From assembly GCF_004078635.1 (NCBI RefSeq), contig NZ_RZNB01000001.1, positions 620,001 to 684,000 of the forward strand: 64,000 bases of DNA. The letters run 5' to 3'. The notes beneath the pieces are model-generated. The model was not told the DNA's origin. It did no database searches and was given only the letters and a program-made list of their open reading frames with translations. Shown in pieces: positions 7,520 through 15,498 of the stretch. Source of the DNA: Labedella phragmitis (GTDB lineage: Bacteria > Actinomycetota > Actinomycetes > Actinomycetales > Microbacteriaceae). Made by a program: the position numbers and the translations under genes. Within the stretch, counting starts at the first letter, position 1, and each line of letters opens with the position of its first letter.

Positions 7520-7671
7520 GCGCGCTGCTCGTCGGAGTGCTTCCGGAGAGCCGACAGCACCGCGCCGCGGATGATCGCCCACGACACCCACAAGCTCACG
7601 ATGAGCGCCAACAGACCCCCCACCACGGAAGCCAGCAGGACGGACACGGACGGGGCGAGGTCACCAAACAT
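7477..7671 (-). CDS. Possible small membrane protein on the minus strand of the early region
   Basis: 64 residues starting MFGDLAPSVSVLLASVVGG; one long hydrophobic helix is followed by a charged, basic tail. It overlaps the end of the initiator-like gene in antisense. GGTGGGAG lies almost directly before the ATG, too close for an ideal ribosome site. The opposite plus-strand frame (GTG at 7516, coupled to the upstream stop) gives a low-complexity His/Gln/Arg-rich peptide that looks less like a protein. Either may be real; no function is known. Confidence 0.35.
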   Translation of the reverse strand: MFGDLAPSVSVLLASVVGGLLALIVSLWVSWAIIRGAVLSALRKHSDEQRAHERASRGGQPISQ

Positions 7672-7704
7672 GCTCCCACCGTAACGACCGGGAAGCAGGA
7701 GCAC

Positions 7705-7842
7705 ATGACCCGCAAACGAGCCACCTACCAGCCCACTCGCGTCCAGAACGCGCCGATGAGGACACAGGTGGCCGTCTCGGTCCTGTTCGTCACCATCGCC
7801 GCGCTCGTGAGCGCGCTCATCTCACTCACGATCGGAGTTTGA
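7705..7842 (+). CDS. Small phage membrane protein
   Basis: 45 residues; ATG at 7705 follows a good AGCAGGAG site. A basic N-terminus (MTRKRATYQPTRVQ) precedes one membrane helix near residues 20-43 (VAVSVLFVTIAALVSALIS). It could be a separate gene or the C-terminal part of a longer frame from the GTG at 7516. No homology is recognised. Confidence 0.5.
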   Translation: MTRKRATYQPTRVQNAPMRTQVAVSVLFVTIAALVSALISLTIGV

Positions 7843-7845
7843 ACC

Positions 7846-8157
7846 GTGTACGCCACCACCCCGGACACCCGCACGCCCCGCGAGCTCGCGGAAGAGCTCA
7901 ACGCGATGCGCCACGACATGCTCGACGCCGCCGACCGCGCCGAGCTCGTGACCGACCACGAGGAGCGCCTACGAGCAGCCACTCAGGTCGCATTCGTCGC
8001 CACGCTCGCATTCGCCGGCAACCCCGACTACATCGCGCTCGCGCTGTCCTGGCTCGACGCCGGCCGGCGGATGCTGAGCGTCTGGGAAACCCGCGATATG
8101 GACGCCGTGCACGCTTCTCGCCTCGCCCGCCGAGAGAGCTCGGAGGCCGCCCAGTGA
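7846..8157 (+). CDS. Hypothetical phage early protein
   Basis: 103 residues from a GTG 3 bases after the previous stop. Mostly helical and acidic (ELAEELNAMRHDMLDAADRAELV), with no signal or clear membrane segment. It overlaps the next gene by 4 bp. No family is recognised; its position in the early operon suggests a host-takeover or replication accessory role. Confidence 0.65.
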   Translation: MYATTPDTRTPRELAEELNAMRHDMLDAADRAELVTDHEERLRAATQVAFVATLAFAGNPDYIALALSWLDAGRRMLSVWETRDMDAVHASRLARRESSEAAQ

Positions 8158-8300
8158 ACCACGAAGCGATGCCCCCGGAGCTCGCGTGGATCGCCGGCGG
8201 CGTGTTTACCGTCGCGTGGCTCGTCCTACGAGCTCGTGACGCCCGCCGACACCTCGACGTGATGATCCAGTGGGGCAAGGGGGCCGACGATGGCGAATAG
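8154..8300 (+). CDS. Small single-helix membrane protein
   Basis: 48 residues from a GTG overlapping the preceding stop. Residues about 8-25 (LAWIAGGVFTVAWLVLRA) form one membrane helix with a basic cytoplasmic flank. A near-identical but frameshifted copy lies in the second prophage remnant at about 23396-23520, so the gene is a conserved part of this phage type. Function unknown. Confidence 0.65.
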   Translation: MNHEAMPPELAWIAGGVFTVAWLVLRARDARRHLDVMIQWGKGADDGE

Positions 8301-8490
8301 CACGCTCGCAACGCCCGACGAGGTGGCCGCGTGGCTCCAGGTCACCACCGAACGCCTCGCCAAGCTTCGCAAGACCGGCCGCGGGCCTCACTTCATCAAG
8401 ATCGGCCGCGAGGTGCGATACGCGTGGAAGGACGTTCACGCATGGTGCCTACAGACGCGCACCAGTAGAACGCCGGGAGCGACGAAGTGA
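8290..8490 (+). CDS. AlpA/excisionase-like helix-turn-helix protein
   Basis: 66 residues, overlapping the upstream gene by 11 bp. LATPDEVAAWLQVTTERLAKLR is a MerR-like helix-turn-helix as in the excisionase/DNA-binding family (helix-turn-helix_17), followed by the wing FIKIGREVRYAWKDVHAW. It may serve as the recombination directionality factor or as a second regulator. The remnant prophage carries a frameshifted copy at 23515. Confidence 0.75.
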   Translation: MANSTLATPDEVAAWLQVTTERLAKLRKTGRGPHFIKIGREVRYAWKDVHAWCLQTRTSRTPGATK

Positions 8491-8519
8491 CGATCGAGCG
8501 GAGTTGCGTGCGGTCGCCC

Positions 8520-8789
8520 CTAGAGGTTGTTCTTGAGCCACTGGGTCAATTCGTCGCTCAACCCGCGCCAGGCGGCAGGGTGGCCAAGCTCCACGACGAG
8601 GATCTTGTCGTTCGCGTCCAGGTACGCCGATGCATCGTTGCGAACCGCGACGGCCGTCTTAGTGGTCACGATCACCCACACGCTCTTGAGGGGATGAGCC
8701 CACGTGCCGTAGGACTTCATGTGCTCAATGAGCTTCGAATAGTCCTGTCCCGGTCTGGACAGGTCGTAAGAGACCAGGTACTTCGTCAT
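8520..8789 (-). CDS. Stand-alone Cas2/VapD-like protein (phage cargo gene)
   Basis: 89 residues; ATG at 8789 with a strong GGAGG 5 bases upstream. The first strand MTKYLVSYDLSRPGQDYSKL and the following helix, then WVIVTTKTAVAVRNDASAYL and KILVVEL, match the small ferredoxin-like fold of Cas2, VapD and related lone proteins found in genomes and phages without CRISPR. The aspartate at the end of the first strand is present. No CRISPR array or Cas1 is nearby. It runs against the surrounding rightward operon, as expected of a cargo (moron) gene with its own promoter. It may be an RNase, a toxin or an exclusion factor. Confidence 0.6.
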   Translation of the reverse strand: MTKYLVSYDLSRPGQDYSKLIEHMKSYGTWAHPLKSVWVIVTTKTAVAVRNDASAYLDANDKILVVELGHPAAWRGLSDELTQWLKNNL

Positions 8790-8868
8790 GGGTGCCTCCA
8801 AGGGTCGGGTCTGTTGAGTATCCCAATGCGGGCACTCAGCGTCCACCACGTCTTCGAGGCTGCACCGA

Positions 8869-9564
8869 ATGGCCGGTAACCGCGGCGGCCGCGCCTCGCA
8901 GCGCATGACCCAACTCGTGCTCGAGACGTACGGGCGCGAGTGTCACCTCAGGCTCAAGGGATGCACACGGGTCGCGACGACGAAGGATCACGTCGTGCCC
9001 TACTCGCACGGTGGCGCCGACGTCCTCGAGAACTACCGGCCGGCGTGCAAGCCGTGCAACTCGAAGCGTCAGAACCGCGTGATGGGCGGCTACGGCGCGT
9101 CCATCGTCGTCGTCATCGGGCCGCCCGCATCGGGCAAGTCCACATACGTGCTCGAGCACGCGCGAGCTCACGACGTCGTGATCGATATGGACGCGATCGC
9201 GCGCGCACTCATGCCCGTGCAGCCGGACGCCACCCACACCTACCCCGAGCACGTGCGACACGTCGCCATCAAGGCTCGACAGGCTGCCGTACACGCGGCC
9301 ACCCGTCTCAAGGAGCGCATCACCGTGTGGCTCATCCACGCCATCCCGCGCCCCGATGACCTCGCGGACTACAAGCGGCTCGGGTGGCAGATCATCATCA
9401 TCGACCCCGGCCGCGAGGTGGTCGAGTCTCGAGCTCGCACGATGAGGCCGCCCATCATGCAACAGCACGTGGCCCGGTGGTACGCGACCTACGGCGCGCC
9501 GGTGATCGAGCCTCGCCCCATGCCGGTCGCCTCGAGCTCGAGCTCGTCGGAACCGGATTGGTGA
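8869..9564 (+). CDS. HNH endonuclease fused to a P-loop (kinase-like) domain
   Basis: 231 residues. Residues about 15-72 are an HNH nuclease: CHLRLKGC, then DHVVPYSHGG, then CKPCN, giving the metal site and the zinc-binding cysteines. From about residue 80 a second domain starts with a Walker A motif VVVIGPPASGKSTYV and DMDAIARAL, like small nucleotide or polynucleotide kinases. HNH proteins beside terminase genes assist packaging in HK97-type phages; the kinase-like fusion is less usual. The end carries a Ser run coded by GAGCTC repeats. A truncated, frameshifted copy lies at 23936-24358. Confidence 0.8.
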   Translation: MAGNRGGRASQRMTQLVLETYGRECHLRLKGCTRVATTKDHVVPYSHGGADVLENYRPACKPCNSKRQNRVMGGYGASIVVVIGPPASGKSTYVLEHARAHDVVIDMDAIARALMPVQPDATHTYPEHVRHVAIKARQAAVHAATRLKERITVWLIHAIPRPDDLADYKRLGWQIIIIDPGREVVESRARTMRPPIMQQHVARWYATYGAPVIEPRPMPVASSSSSSEPDW

Positions 9565-9668
9565 GCCGATGACGACCCCCAAATTTCCGACGAGCTCGCG
9601 GCGGAAGCCCCGCGTCCACCGTCCCCCTCTCCCCAATCCGGCTCAGAAAAGAAAAAAGGTACGCCCTG

Positions 9669-10052
9669 ATGAGCGCTGAAATCGAGCTCCCTGGCCTCGA
9701 AAAAACGGCCGATTCTCGTGTGGTTCACGGCGGATTCGGTGTCGGAGCCACGGAAGCCGAGACGCGGGCCGCGATTGCCGAGCTCGAGGACGAATCCGGC
9801 CCGCTCACCGGCCCGAAACGCACCATCAAGCAGCTATGCATCTCGCTCGCCCAGTCGATCGATAAGGGCAACAACAAGGGGCGCGCGATCGCGAACGAGG
9901 CCGCGCAACTCTTCGCGATGATGCAGCAACTCGCGCCACCCGAGACGGAACAGATCGATGATTCCCACCTGTCGCCCGAACTGAGAAGGCTGCTCGATGC
10001 GTTTGCTGCTCCCGCCCAACTTGACCCCGCCCCGGAAGGTCACCCCGCGTAA
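9669..10052 (+). CDS. Terminase small subunit (putative)
   Basis: 127 residues, acidic and helical, directly upstream of and overlapping the large subunit by 56 bp. TGPKRTIKQLCISLAQSIDKGNNKG then AAQLFAMMQQL fits actinophage small-terminase-like proteins that bind the packaging site. The 104-bp gap before it (9565-9668) contains an A-rich stretch and no convincing gene; the packaging (cos) site could lie there. Confidence 0.65.
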   Translation: MSAEIELPGLEKTADSRVVHGGFGVGATEAETRAAIAELEDESGPLTGPKRTIKQLCISLAQSIDKGNNKGRAIANEAAQLFAMMQQLAPPETEQIDDSHLSPELRRLLDAFAAPAQLDPAPEGHPA

Positions 10053-11445
10053 CTACGACCGGGCGACGCACGGTGCGAAGGTCGCCGCGGTGGCCGCCGA
10101 GATGGGCCAGCCGCTGTTGCCCTGGCAACGCTACGTGTGCGACGTCGCCCTCGAGGTGGATTCGTTCGGGCTGTTCGTCTACTCCACCGTGCTCATCACT
10201 GTGCAGCGCCAGGCCGGCAAGACCACCCTCGACCTCGCCGCCGGCGTTCAGAACATGCTCATGGGACCAAAGCGACGGGCGTGGTACACCGCGCAGAGCG
10301 GAGGGCACGCCACAGAGAAGTTCCTCGAGATGGCCGACACCTGGGAGGCATCCAACATCAAAGCGCTTGCGCCTCACACACGCCGGTCCAACGGCTCCGC
10401 GGCACTCGGGTTCGTCAACGGCTCGACCATCCGACCGTTCCCGCCGCTCGAGGGCGCTCTCGACGGCAAGCAGTCCGACCGGACGACGATGGATGAGCTC
10501 TGGTTCCACACCGCGGCGCAATACTCGCTCATGCGGCAGAGCTACGGCCCGACCCAGACGACGCGACGCATGGTGACCGGACAGCGGCCGCAAAACTGGT
10601 TGCTCTCGACGGAAGGCACGATCGAGAGCACCGCACTCAACATGCTGCTCGAGGAAGCCCGGTCGGACACCCCCGACCCCTCAACGGCATTCTTCGACTG
10701 GGGCCTCGAGCCCGACGACGACCCCGACGACCTCGACCGCGTGCTTGCGCGTCACCCCGGAGCCGGCTACCTGCTCGAGCTCACCGACCTCGAAGGATTC
10801 CGCGCCCAGTTCGCGGACTCTCCCGGCGAGTTCGCGCGCGCGTTTGGCAACCGCAGGACCGGAGCCACCGAGCGCGTCATCCCCGCGCCCGCGTGGACGG
10901 CCGCGCAGTGGAACGGCGACGCGCCGGCCCCCGGTCCCATCTGCTTCGGAGCGGCCCACGGCGTTGACGGCGTGGACACCACCATCACCGCGACCGAGCT
11001 CTACGGGGCCGGCACACTCACCGCCGTGGTGAAGGACGGCCACGGCCCCGGCACCACGTGGGCTCTCGACCGCCTCAAGGAGCTCCAAGCGAAGTACCCC
11101 GCGGCCGCGTTCGCGATCGACAAGTACGGCCCCTCCGCGTCGCTCCACGACGCCGCAGAGCGCGCCGAACTCCGCCTCGTGCCGATCGGGGCCGGCGACG
11201 TCGTGGCGGCCACGCAGAACACGTTCGCGGGCATCACGCACCCCACCGAGCCGACGTGGCGCTACAAGCCGCACCCCGCGCTCGACCGGGCGGCCGAGCT
11301 CGCCACCAAGCGATTCACCGGGGACGGCACGTGGCTGTTCGGCCGGCGCGCATCAGTCGGATCGATCAGCGCCCTCGAGGCCGGCAACCTCGGATCGTAC
11401 GGCATCCACCACATGCCACCCGTGCGCGCAATGCAACTCGCATAG
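9997..11445 (+). CDS. Terminase large subunit
   Basis: 482 residues. ATPase: Walker A VQRQAGKT near residues 69-76 and Walker B TTMDEL near 162-167; LLSTEGTIES follows as the coupling region. The C-terminal nuclease has acidic residues at GVDGVDTT (about 327) and AIDKYG (about 370). It powers packaging of phage DNA into the prohead. The start lies inside the small-subunit gene. The frame is intact, supporting a functional prophage. Confidence 0.92.
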   Translation: MRLLLPPNLTPPRKVTPRNYDRATHGAKVAAVAAEMGQPLLPWQRYVCDVALEVDSFGLFVYSTVLITVQRQAGKTTLDLAAGVQNMLMGPKRRAWYTAQSGGHATEKFLEMADTWEASNIKALAPHTRRSNGSAALGFVNGSTIRPFPPLEGALDGKQSDRTTMDELWFHTAAQYSLMRQSYGPTQTTRRMVTGQRPQNWLLSTEGTIESTALNMLLEEARSDTPDPSTAFFDWGLEPDDDPDDLDRVLARHPGAGYLLELTDLEGFRAQFADSPGEFARAFGNRRTGATERVIPAPAWTAAQWNGDAPAPGPICFGAAHGVDGVDTTITATELYGAGTLTAVVKDGHGPGTTWALDRLKELQAKYPAAAFAIDKYGPSASLHDAAERAELRLVPIGAGDVVAATQNTFAGITHPTEPTWRYKPHPALDRAAELATKRFTGDGTWLFGRRASVGSISALEAGNLGSYGIHHMPPVRAMQLA

Positions 11446-11446
11446 C

Positions 11447-11486
11447 CGGCCCTCAGCGGCCCCGAACGGCCCTCAGTGGCCGCGAA
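11447..11486. repeat. Two 20-bp tandem repeats between terminase and portal
   Basis: CGGCCCTCAGCGGCCCCGAA at 11447-11466 is followed directly by a copy with two changes (11467-11486). It lies in the only sizeable gap within the structural genes, immediately after the terminase stop. Function unknown; a protein-binding or processing site is possible. Confidence 0.7.
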
Positions 11487-11509
11487 CGTACCGCGAGGTT
11501 TGGGAAGCC

Positions 11510-11534
11510 GGGAGAGCGCCCCTCAAGCTCTCCC
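11510..11534 (+). promoter_or_regulatory. Hairpin directly before the portal start
   Basis: GGGAGAGC (11510-11517) pairs with GCTCTCCC (11527-11534), with a 9-base loop, ending 2 bases before the portal ATG. No ribosome site is otherwise present, so the hairpin could influence portal translation or mark an RNA-processing site. Chance cannot be excluded. Confidence 0.45.
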
Positions 11535-11536
11535 GT

Positions 11537-12793
11537 ATGTCGTTCTGGTCACGCCTCAACTCGCAAATCGAGTCCGTCCTCGGACTCGACGCCGCGCCGC
11601 AGCCGGCCCCCGTGGCGACGACCCCGGCGGGCATCATGCCGAGCCGGCGACTCCGAGAGACCGACGTGACGGCGGAACGCGCCCTCACCCTCTCAACCCT
11701 GTATCGCGGCGTCCAGATTCACGCCACGTCGGTCTCTCAACTCTCGCTTGCCGTCGAGCGCAACGGCGTCACCCTCGAGGCCACCCCCACGCTCGTAGAG
11801 AAGCCGGACATCGATGAGACGCGATCGGCGTTCCTCGAGTACACCACCGTGTCGCTCTACATCGACGGCAACGCGTTCTGGCTCATCACCCGCGCCGACG
11901 ACGGCTCGAGCCGCAAGGGCGAAGTCGTCAACCTCACCGCCGTCAACCCCAGCGAGGTGACGGTCAAGGTTGAGCGCGACGGATTCGGCATCGACAAGAT
12001 CACCTACCACTACCGCGGCAAGCAGTACGACCGGCGTGGCATGGCCCATCTCAAGCTGCTTCGCATCCCCGGACTCCACCGCGGACTCGGACCGATCCAG
12101 GCCGCGCAGATCGAGGTACGCGGCGCGCTCGACGCACGCGACTACGGCGCGCTCTGGCTCTCCGATTCGAACATCCCGGACGGCGTGCTCACGACCGATC
12201 AGGAGCTCCCGCCCGGGGCCGCCGAGAAGTACAAGCACGTTTGGTACGGACGCAACCCGGACGGCTCCAAACGCGAGAGCGACGCCGCGTTCGGCCCGAA
12301 CGAGAAGCTTCGCGTCCTCGGACAAGGCCTCACGTACTCGCCGCTGCTGCTCAAGCCGTCCGACGTGCAGTTCCTCGAGACGCAGCAGTTCAGCACGATC
12401 GAGATGGCCCGACTCATCGGCGCGCCGGCGTCGATCATGCTCGTTGCCGTCGAGGGAAGTTCCGAGACCTACAGCAACGTCGAGCAAGAGTGGATCGGAT
12501 ACGTCCGATTCGGCCTCATGAAAGCGCTCCGCGAGATCGAGGAAGCATTCAGCGACCTCCTCCCCGGCCGACAGGTCGCCCGATTCAAGCTCGACGCACT
12601 GCTCCGCTCAGACACCAAATCCCGGTACGAGGCGCACGCCATCAGCCTCGACCCCGTGAAGGGATGGCGCACCCCCGACGAGGTGCGTGCCCTCGAGGGA
12701 GACGCCCCACTCACCGACGCCCAGCGAGCCGAGCTCGCCGGCCGGCGCGCGACCGCCCCCACCTCGACCCCGACCAAGGAGCCCGCCCAGTGA
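11537..12793 (+). CDS. Phage portal protein (HK97 family)
   Basis: 418 residues. The N-terminal ALTLSTLYRGVQIHATSVSQL, the central DGNAFWLITR and the late FSTIEMARLIGAPASIML with YSNVEQEWIGYV are characteristic of HK97-type portals, which form the dodecameric DNA gate. The C-terminus is Pro/Thr-rich. It overlaps the next gene by 4 bp (GTGA). Confidence 0.9.
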   Translation: MSFWSRLNSQIESVLGLDAAPQPAPVATTPAGIMPSRRLRETDVTAERALTLSTLYRGVQIHATSVSQLSLAVERNGVTLEATPTLVEKPDIDETRSAFLEYTTVSLYIDGNAFWLITRADDGSSRKGEVVNLTAVNPSEVTVKVERDGFGIDKITYHYRGKQYDRRGMAHLKLLRIPGLHRGLGPIQAAQIEVRGALDARDYGALWLSDSNIPDGVLTTDQELPPGAAEKYKHVWYGRNPDGSKRESDAAFGPNEKLRVLGQGLTYSPLLLKPSDVQFLETQQFSTIEMARLIGAPASIMLVAVEGSSETYSNVEQEWIGYVRFGLMKALREIEEAFSDLLPGRQVARFKLDALLRSDTKSRYEAHAISLDPVKGWRTPDEVRALEGDAPLTDAQRAELAGRRATAPTSTPTKEPAQ

Positions 12794-14370
12794 CCGGACC
12801 CATCACGTTCGAGGCGCTTGCGCCCACGATCCAACTCGACCGCGAGAGCCGCACCATCCGCGGCGTCATTACCGAGTTCGGCGTCCCGACGAACGACTAC
12901 CGCCGCATCGTGCTGCACGAGGGCGCACTCCGCCCGCGCCAGCCGCTCAAGCGGGTCAAAATGCTCATCGATCACGACCAGCGCCAGCCGGTCGGGTTCA
13001 TGACGGAGCTCTCAAGCGACACGCGCAACGCCGCGTTCAAGCTGCCGCCAGGCGAGGCCGGCGACAAGGCCCTCGAGGACGCCGCCAACGGGCTCCGCGA
13101 CGGGCTGTCGGTCGGCATCCAGGTGCTCGATGAGGACGGCGCGTTCACGTACGACGCCGAGCACAACACCTACCACGTGCACGCCGCCGAGCTCGTAGAG
13201 GTGAGCCTGTGCGCGATCCCCGCCTATCAAAACGCCGCGGTCACCCAAGTGGCCGCGTCCTACGCCGCACCATCCACCGAACAGGAGACCCCCACAGTGA
13301 CCGACACGCTCACCGCCGACGACCTCGACCAGCGGTTCCAGCAGCAGACCGAGACGTTCGAGCGCACCCTCGAGACGCGGCTCGCGCACCTCGCCACCGC
13401 CGGCCCCTCGACCGGCCCCACGTGGGCGTCGTTCGGTGCGTTCGTCATCGACCTCGCAGCCGGCGCTGAGGACGCGAAGACGTTCTACCAGGAGCTCGCC
13501 TACACGGGCTCGTCGTCCGCGGACAACAAGCAGGGCAACACGTGGATCGATGACGCAATCAAGCTCATCGAGAAGCGTCGCAAGGTGCTGAACACGTTCA
13601 CCGTCGAGCCGTTGCCGGCCAAGGGCATGACGATGGAGTACCTGAAGCTGAAGTCCAACAGCATCACGGTCGGCAAGCAGGCGAAGGAAGGCGACGACCT
13701 CCCCACGGGCAAGGTCGTGCTCGAGAGCGACTCGACCAGCGTGGACACCTACGGCGGATACACGGAAGTCACCCGCCAGGTCATCGACCGAGCCAACGCC
13801 GCGTACCTCAGCACGGCGTTCAAGGCAATGGACATCGAGTACGCCAAGGCGACGGAGGGCGCCGTCCGCGACGTGCTCGCGGCCGCGATCGCCAAGCAGA
13901 TCACCGCCGGCAACAAGCTCAGCATCGCCGTCGACGCGGACGCATACGACTGGCTCGACCTCATCGTGGACGCCGCCGAGCTCTACGACGACCGCGGCTA
14001 TGTCCTCGAGGGAAGCCTCGTGTCGAAGGACGTGTTCAAGAAGCTGCTCCGCCTCGAGGACACCAACGGCAACAGCCTCATGCGCGTCTACGGGCAGGGC
14101 GTCAACCAGGTGGGCGAGCTCGACCTCCGGAACATCGAGGGGAACCTCGCCAGCGTGGCGTTCAAGCTGCTCCCCGGCGCGGCCGCCGGCACGATGTCGT
14201 TCTACGACCCGGTGGCGATCACCACGTGGGAGAGCGCGGGCGCGCCCTGGCAGTTGCAGGACGAGAACGTGCTCAACCTCACGGCCGCGTTCTCGAAGTA
14301 CGGCTACCTCGCCTCGGCGTCGCAGTTCCCCGACGCCCTCGTGCCGGTCCAGATCGGCGCGGGCGCGTAA
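12790..14370 (+). CDS. Prohead protease fused to major capsid protein
   Basis: 526 residues from GTG at 12790. Residues 1-165 are an HK97-type (U35) maturation protease with catalytic His in MLIDHDQ (about 61), Ser in GLSVGIQV (about 107) and the closing LVEVSLCAIPAYQNA. A coiled delta-like linker (LDQRFQQQTETFERTLETRL) leads into an HK97-fold capsid protein (GMTMEYLKLKS, TEVTRQVIDRA, SKYGYLASASQFPDALVPV). Fusion of protease, scaffold and capsid in one chain is known in the smallest actinophages. The frame is open far upstream, but those codons belong to the portal gene. Confidence 0.9.
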   Translation: MTGPITFEALAPTIQLDRESRTIRGVITEFGVPTNDYRRIVLHEGALRPRQPLKRVKMLIDHDQRQPVGFMTELSSDTRNAAFKLPPGEAGDKALEDAANGLRDGLSVGIQVLDEDGAFTYDAEHNTYHVHAAELVEVSLCAIPAYQNAAVTQVAASYAAPSTEQETPTVTDTLTADDLDQRFQQQTETFERTLETRLAHLATAGPSTGPTWASFGAFVIDLAAGAEDAKTFYQELAYTGSSSADNKQGNTWIDDAIKLIEKRRKVLNTFTVEPLPAKGMTMEYLKLKSNSITVGKQAKEGDDLPTGKVVLESDSTSVDTYGGYTEVTRQVIDRANAAYLSTAFKAMDIEYAKATEGAVRDVLAAAIAKQITAGNKLSIAVDADAYDWLDLIVDAAELYDDRGYVLEGSLVSKDVFKKLLRLEDTNGNSLMRVYGQGVNQVGELDLRNIEGNLASVAFKLLPGAAAGTMSFYDPVAITTWESAGAPWQLQDENVLNLTAAFSKYGYLASASQFPDALVPVQIGAGA

Positions 14371-14705
14371 TGACCGACAGCACGGCGCGCGACGCCACCG
14401 ACACCACCCTCGAGTGGTACGTCAACGCCATCGGAGAGGACGCCGACTTCGCGGCTGCCTCGGCGGCCACGGCGACGTCGATGGTGCACGAGTTCATCGG
14501 TGGTGAGGACAACCCGTTCAAGGTGCCCGCCGACGTGGTGGCGCGCGCCGTGCTCGAGGTAGGCGCGGACCTGTACTACCGGAAGGCGAGCCGCAACGGC
14601 GTCGTCGGCCTCGAGGGCACCGGCCCTCAGCCATTCCGCATCAACCGCGACCCCATGACCGCCGCCTACCCGCTGTTGCGGCCGTACCTCGTGATGGGGC
14701 TGTGA
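14370..14705 (+). CDS. Head-tail connector protein (adaptor)
   Basis: 111 residues; the ATG shares its A with the preceding TAA. Helical, with PADVVARAVLEVGADLYYRKAS and an AAYPLLRPYL end, like gp6-type adaptors that join the portal to the tail. Its place right after the capsid gene fits. Confidence 0.7.
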   Translation: MTDSTARDATDTTLEWYVNAIGEDADFAAASAATATSMVHEFIGGEDNPFKVPADVVARAVLEVGADLYYRKASRNGVVGLEGTGPQPFRINRDPMTAAYPLLRPYLVMGL

Positions 14706-15082
14706 TGTCCGACCGGATCACCGCCGCCCACGAGCTCGTGGCGGACATCACGAATGCGCTCGAGGCCGCCGGCCTCGAGGACGCGCGAGCGACCCTCAAC
14801 GCCCTCGAGGTGCCGTCAGGCGCACGACACGGCGTCGTCGTGGTGTCGCCCCCGACGCTCGACTTCTCAAGCTCGTGGGGCGACCCCACGGCGTCGTGGG
14901 AACTCCACATCATCGCCGGCCCGCCCGACAACTACCTCGCCGCGTGGGAGCGCATCGACACCATCATCGACGCGCTCGTGGCCGGCCACATCAACCTCAA
15001 GAGCGCCGAGCCGGGACAGTTCCAGCCGACGCAAGGGCCGGCCCTGCCGGCGTACACGCTCACCACTCACCCCCTCGACTAG
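14705..15082 (+). CDS. Head-closure or tail-terminator-like protein
   Basis: 125 residues from ATG at 14705, overlapping the previous stop by 1 base; a GTG 3 bases earlier is an alternative. ITAAHELVADITNALEAAGL and a mixed alpha/beta middle (SWELHIIAGPPDNYLAAWERIDTII as alternating strand and helix) resemble small minor capsid/tail terminator proteins. Identity rests mainly on position. Confidence 0.5.
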   Translation: MSDRITAAHELVADITNALEAAGLEDARATLNALEVPSGARHGVVVVSPPTLDFSSSWGDPTASWELHIIAGPPDNYLAAWERIDTIIDALVAGHINLKSAEPGQFQPTQGPALPAYTLTTHPLD

Positions 15083-15090
15083 GAGACCCC

Positions 15091-15498
15091 ATGTCCACAC
15101 GTACCCTCGGCCCCGGCTCGCTCAAGATCGGGGAGACGGCCAGCGCCCGCGAGTGGGCCGGCGAGCTCAGCAAGTGCGCCATCACCGTCGATACGTCGGC
15201 GGAAGACCCGACGCCCATGCTCGACGGGTCCGAGCAGGCCGGCGAAGAGACGTACGCCTACGTGCTCGCCCTCACGCTGCAGCAGAACTACGAGTTCGAC
15301 AGCCTCGAGATGTTCTGCTTCGCGAACCGCGGCAAGGAGCTCCCGTTCGTGTTCACCCCGAATAACGCCGGCGGCATCGATTGGTCGGGAACCGTCCGCA
15401 TTCGACCCGTGAACATCGGCGGCGACGTCAAGAAGCGCAACACGTCCGACGCCGAGTTCCCGATCGTCGGAGAGCCCACCCCCGGCGAAGTCGCATAG
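15091..15498 (+). CDS. Major tail protein
   Basis: 135 residues; a good AGGAG precedes the ATG. Beta-rich, with GPGSLKIGETASAREWAGEL, LALTLQQNYE and the closing RNTSDAEFPIVGEPTP typical of tail-tube proteins in small actinophages. It is followed directly by a gp10-like protein rather than preceded by it, a gene order differing from HK97. Confidence 0.8.
   Translation: MSTRTLGPGSLKIGETASAREWAGELSKCAITVDTSAEDPTPMLDGSEQAGEETYAYVLALTLQQNYEFDSLEMFCFANRGKELPFVFTPNNAGGIDWSGTVRIRPVNIGGDVKKRNTSDAEFPIVGEPTPGEVA

Noticed and set aside
8520-8789. Part of a CRISPR-Cas system
   Set aside because: No repeats, Cas1 or other Cas genes are present; the protein is a stand-alone Cas2/VapD-like member.
9569-9679. 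A 36-residue basic peptide between HNH and terminase genes
   Set aside because: Pro/Lys/Arg-rich without a ribosome site; the region more likely holds the packaging site or spacer.
12241-12789. Upstream extension of the protease-capsid protein
   Set aside because: These codons are an out-of-frame reading of the portal gene; the GTG at 12790 is coupled to the portal stop and gives a proper protease N-terminus.
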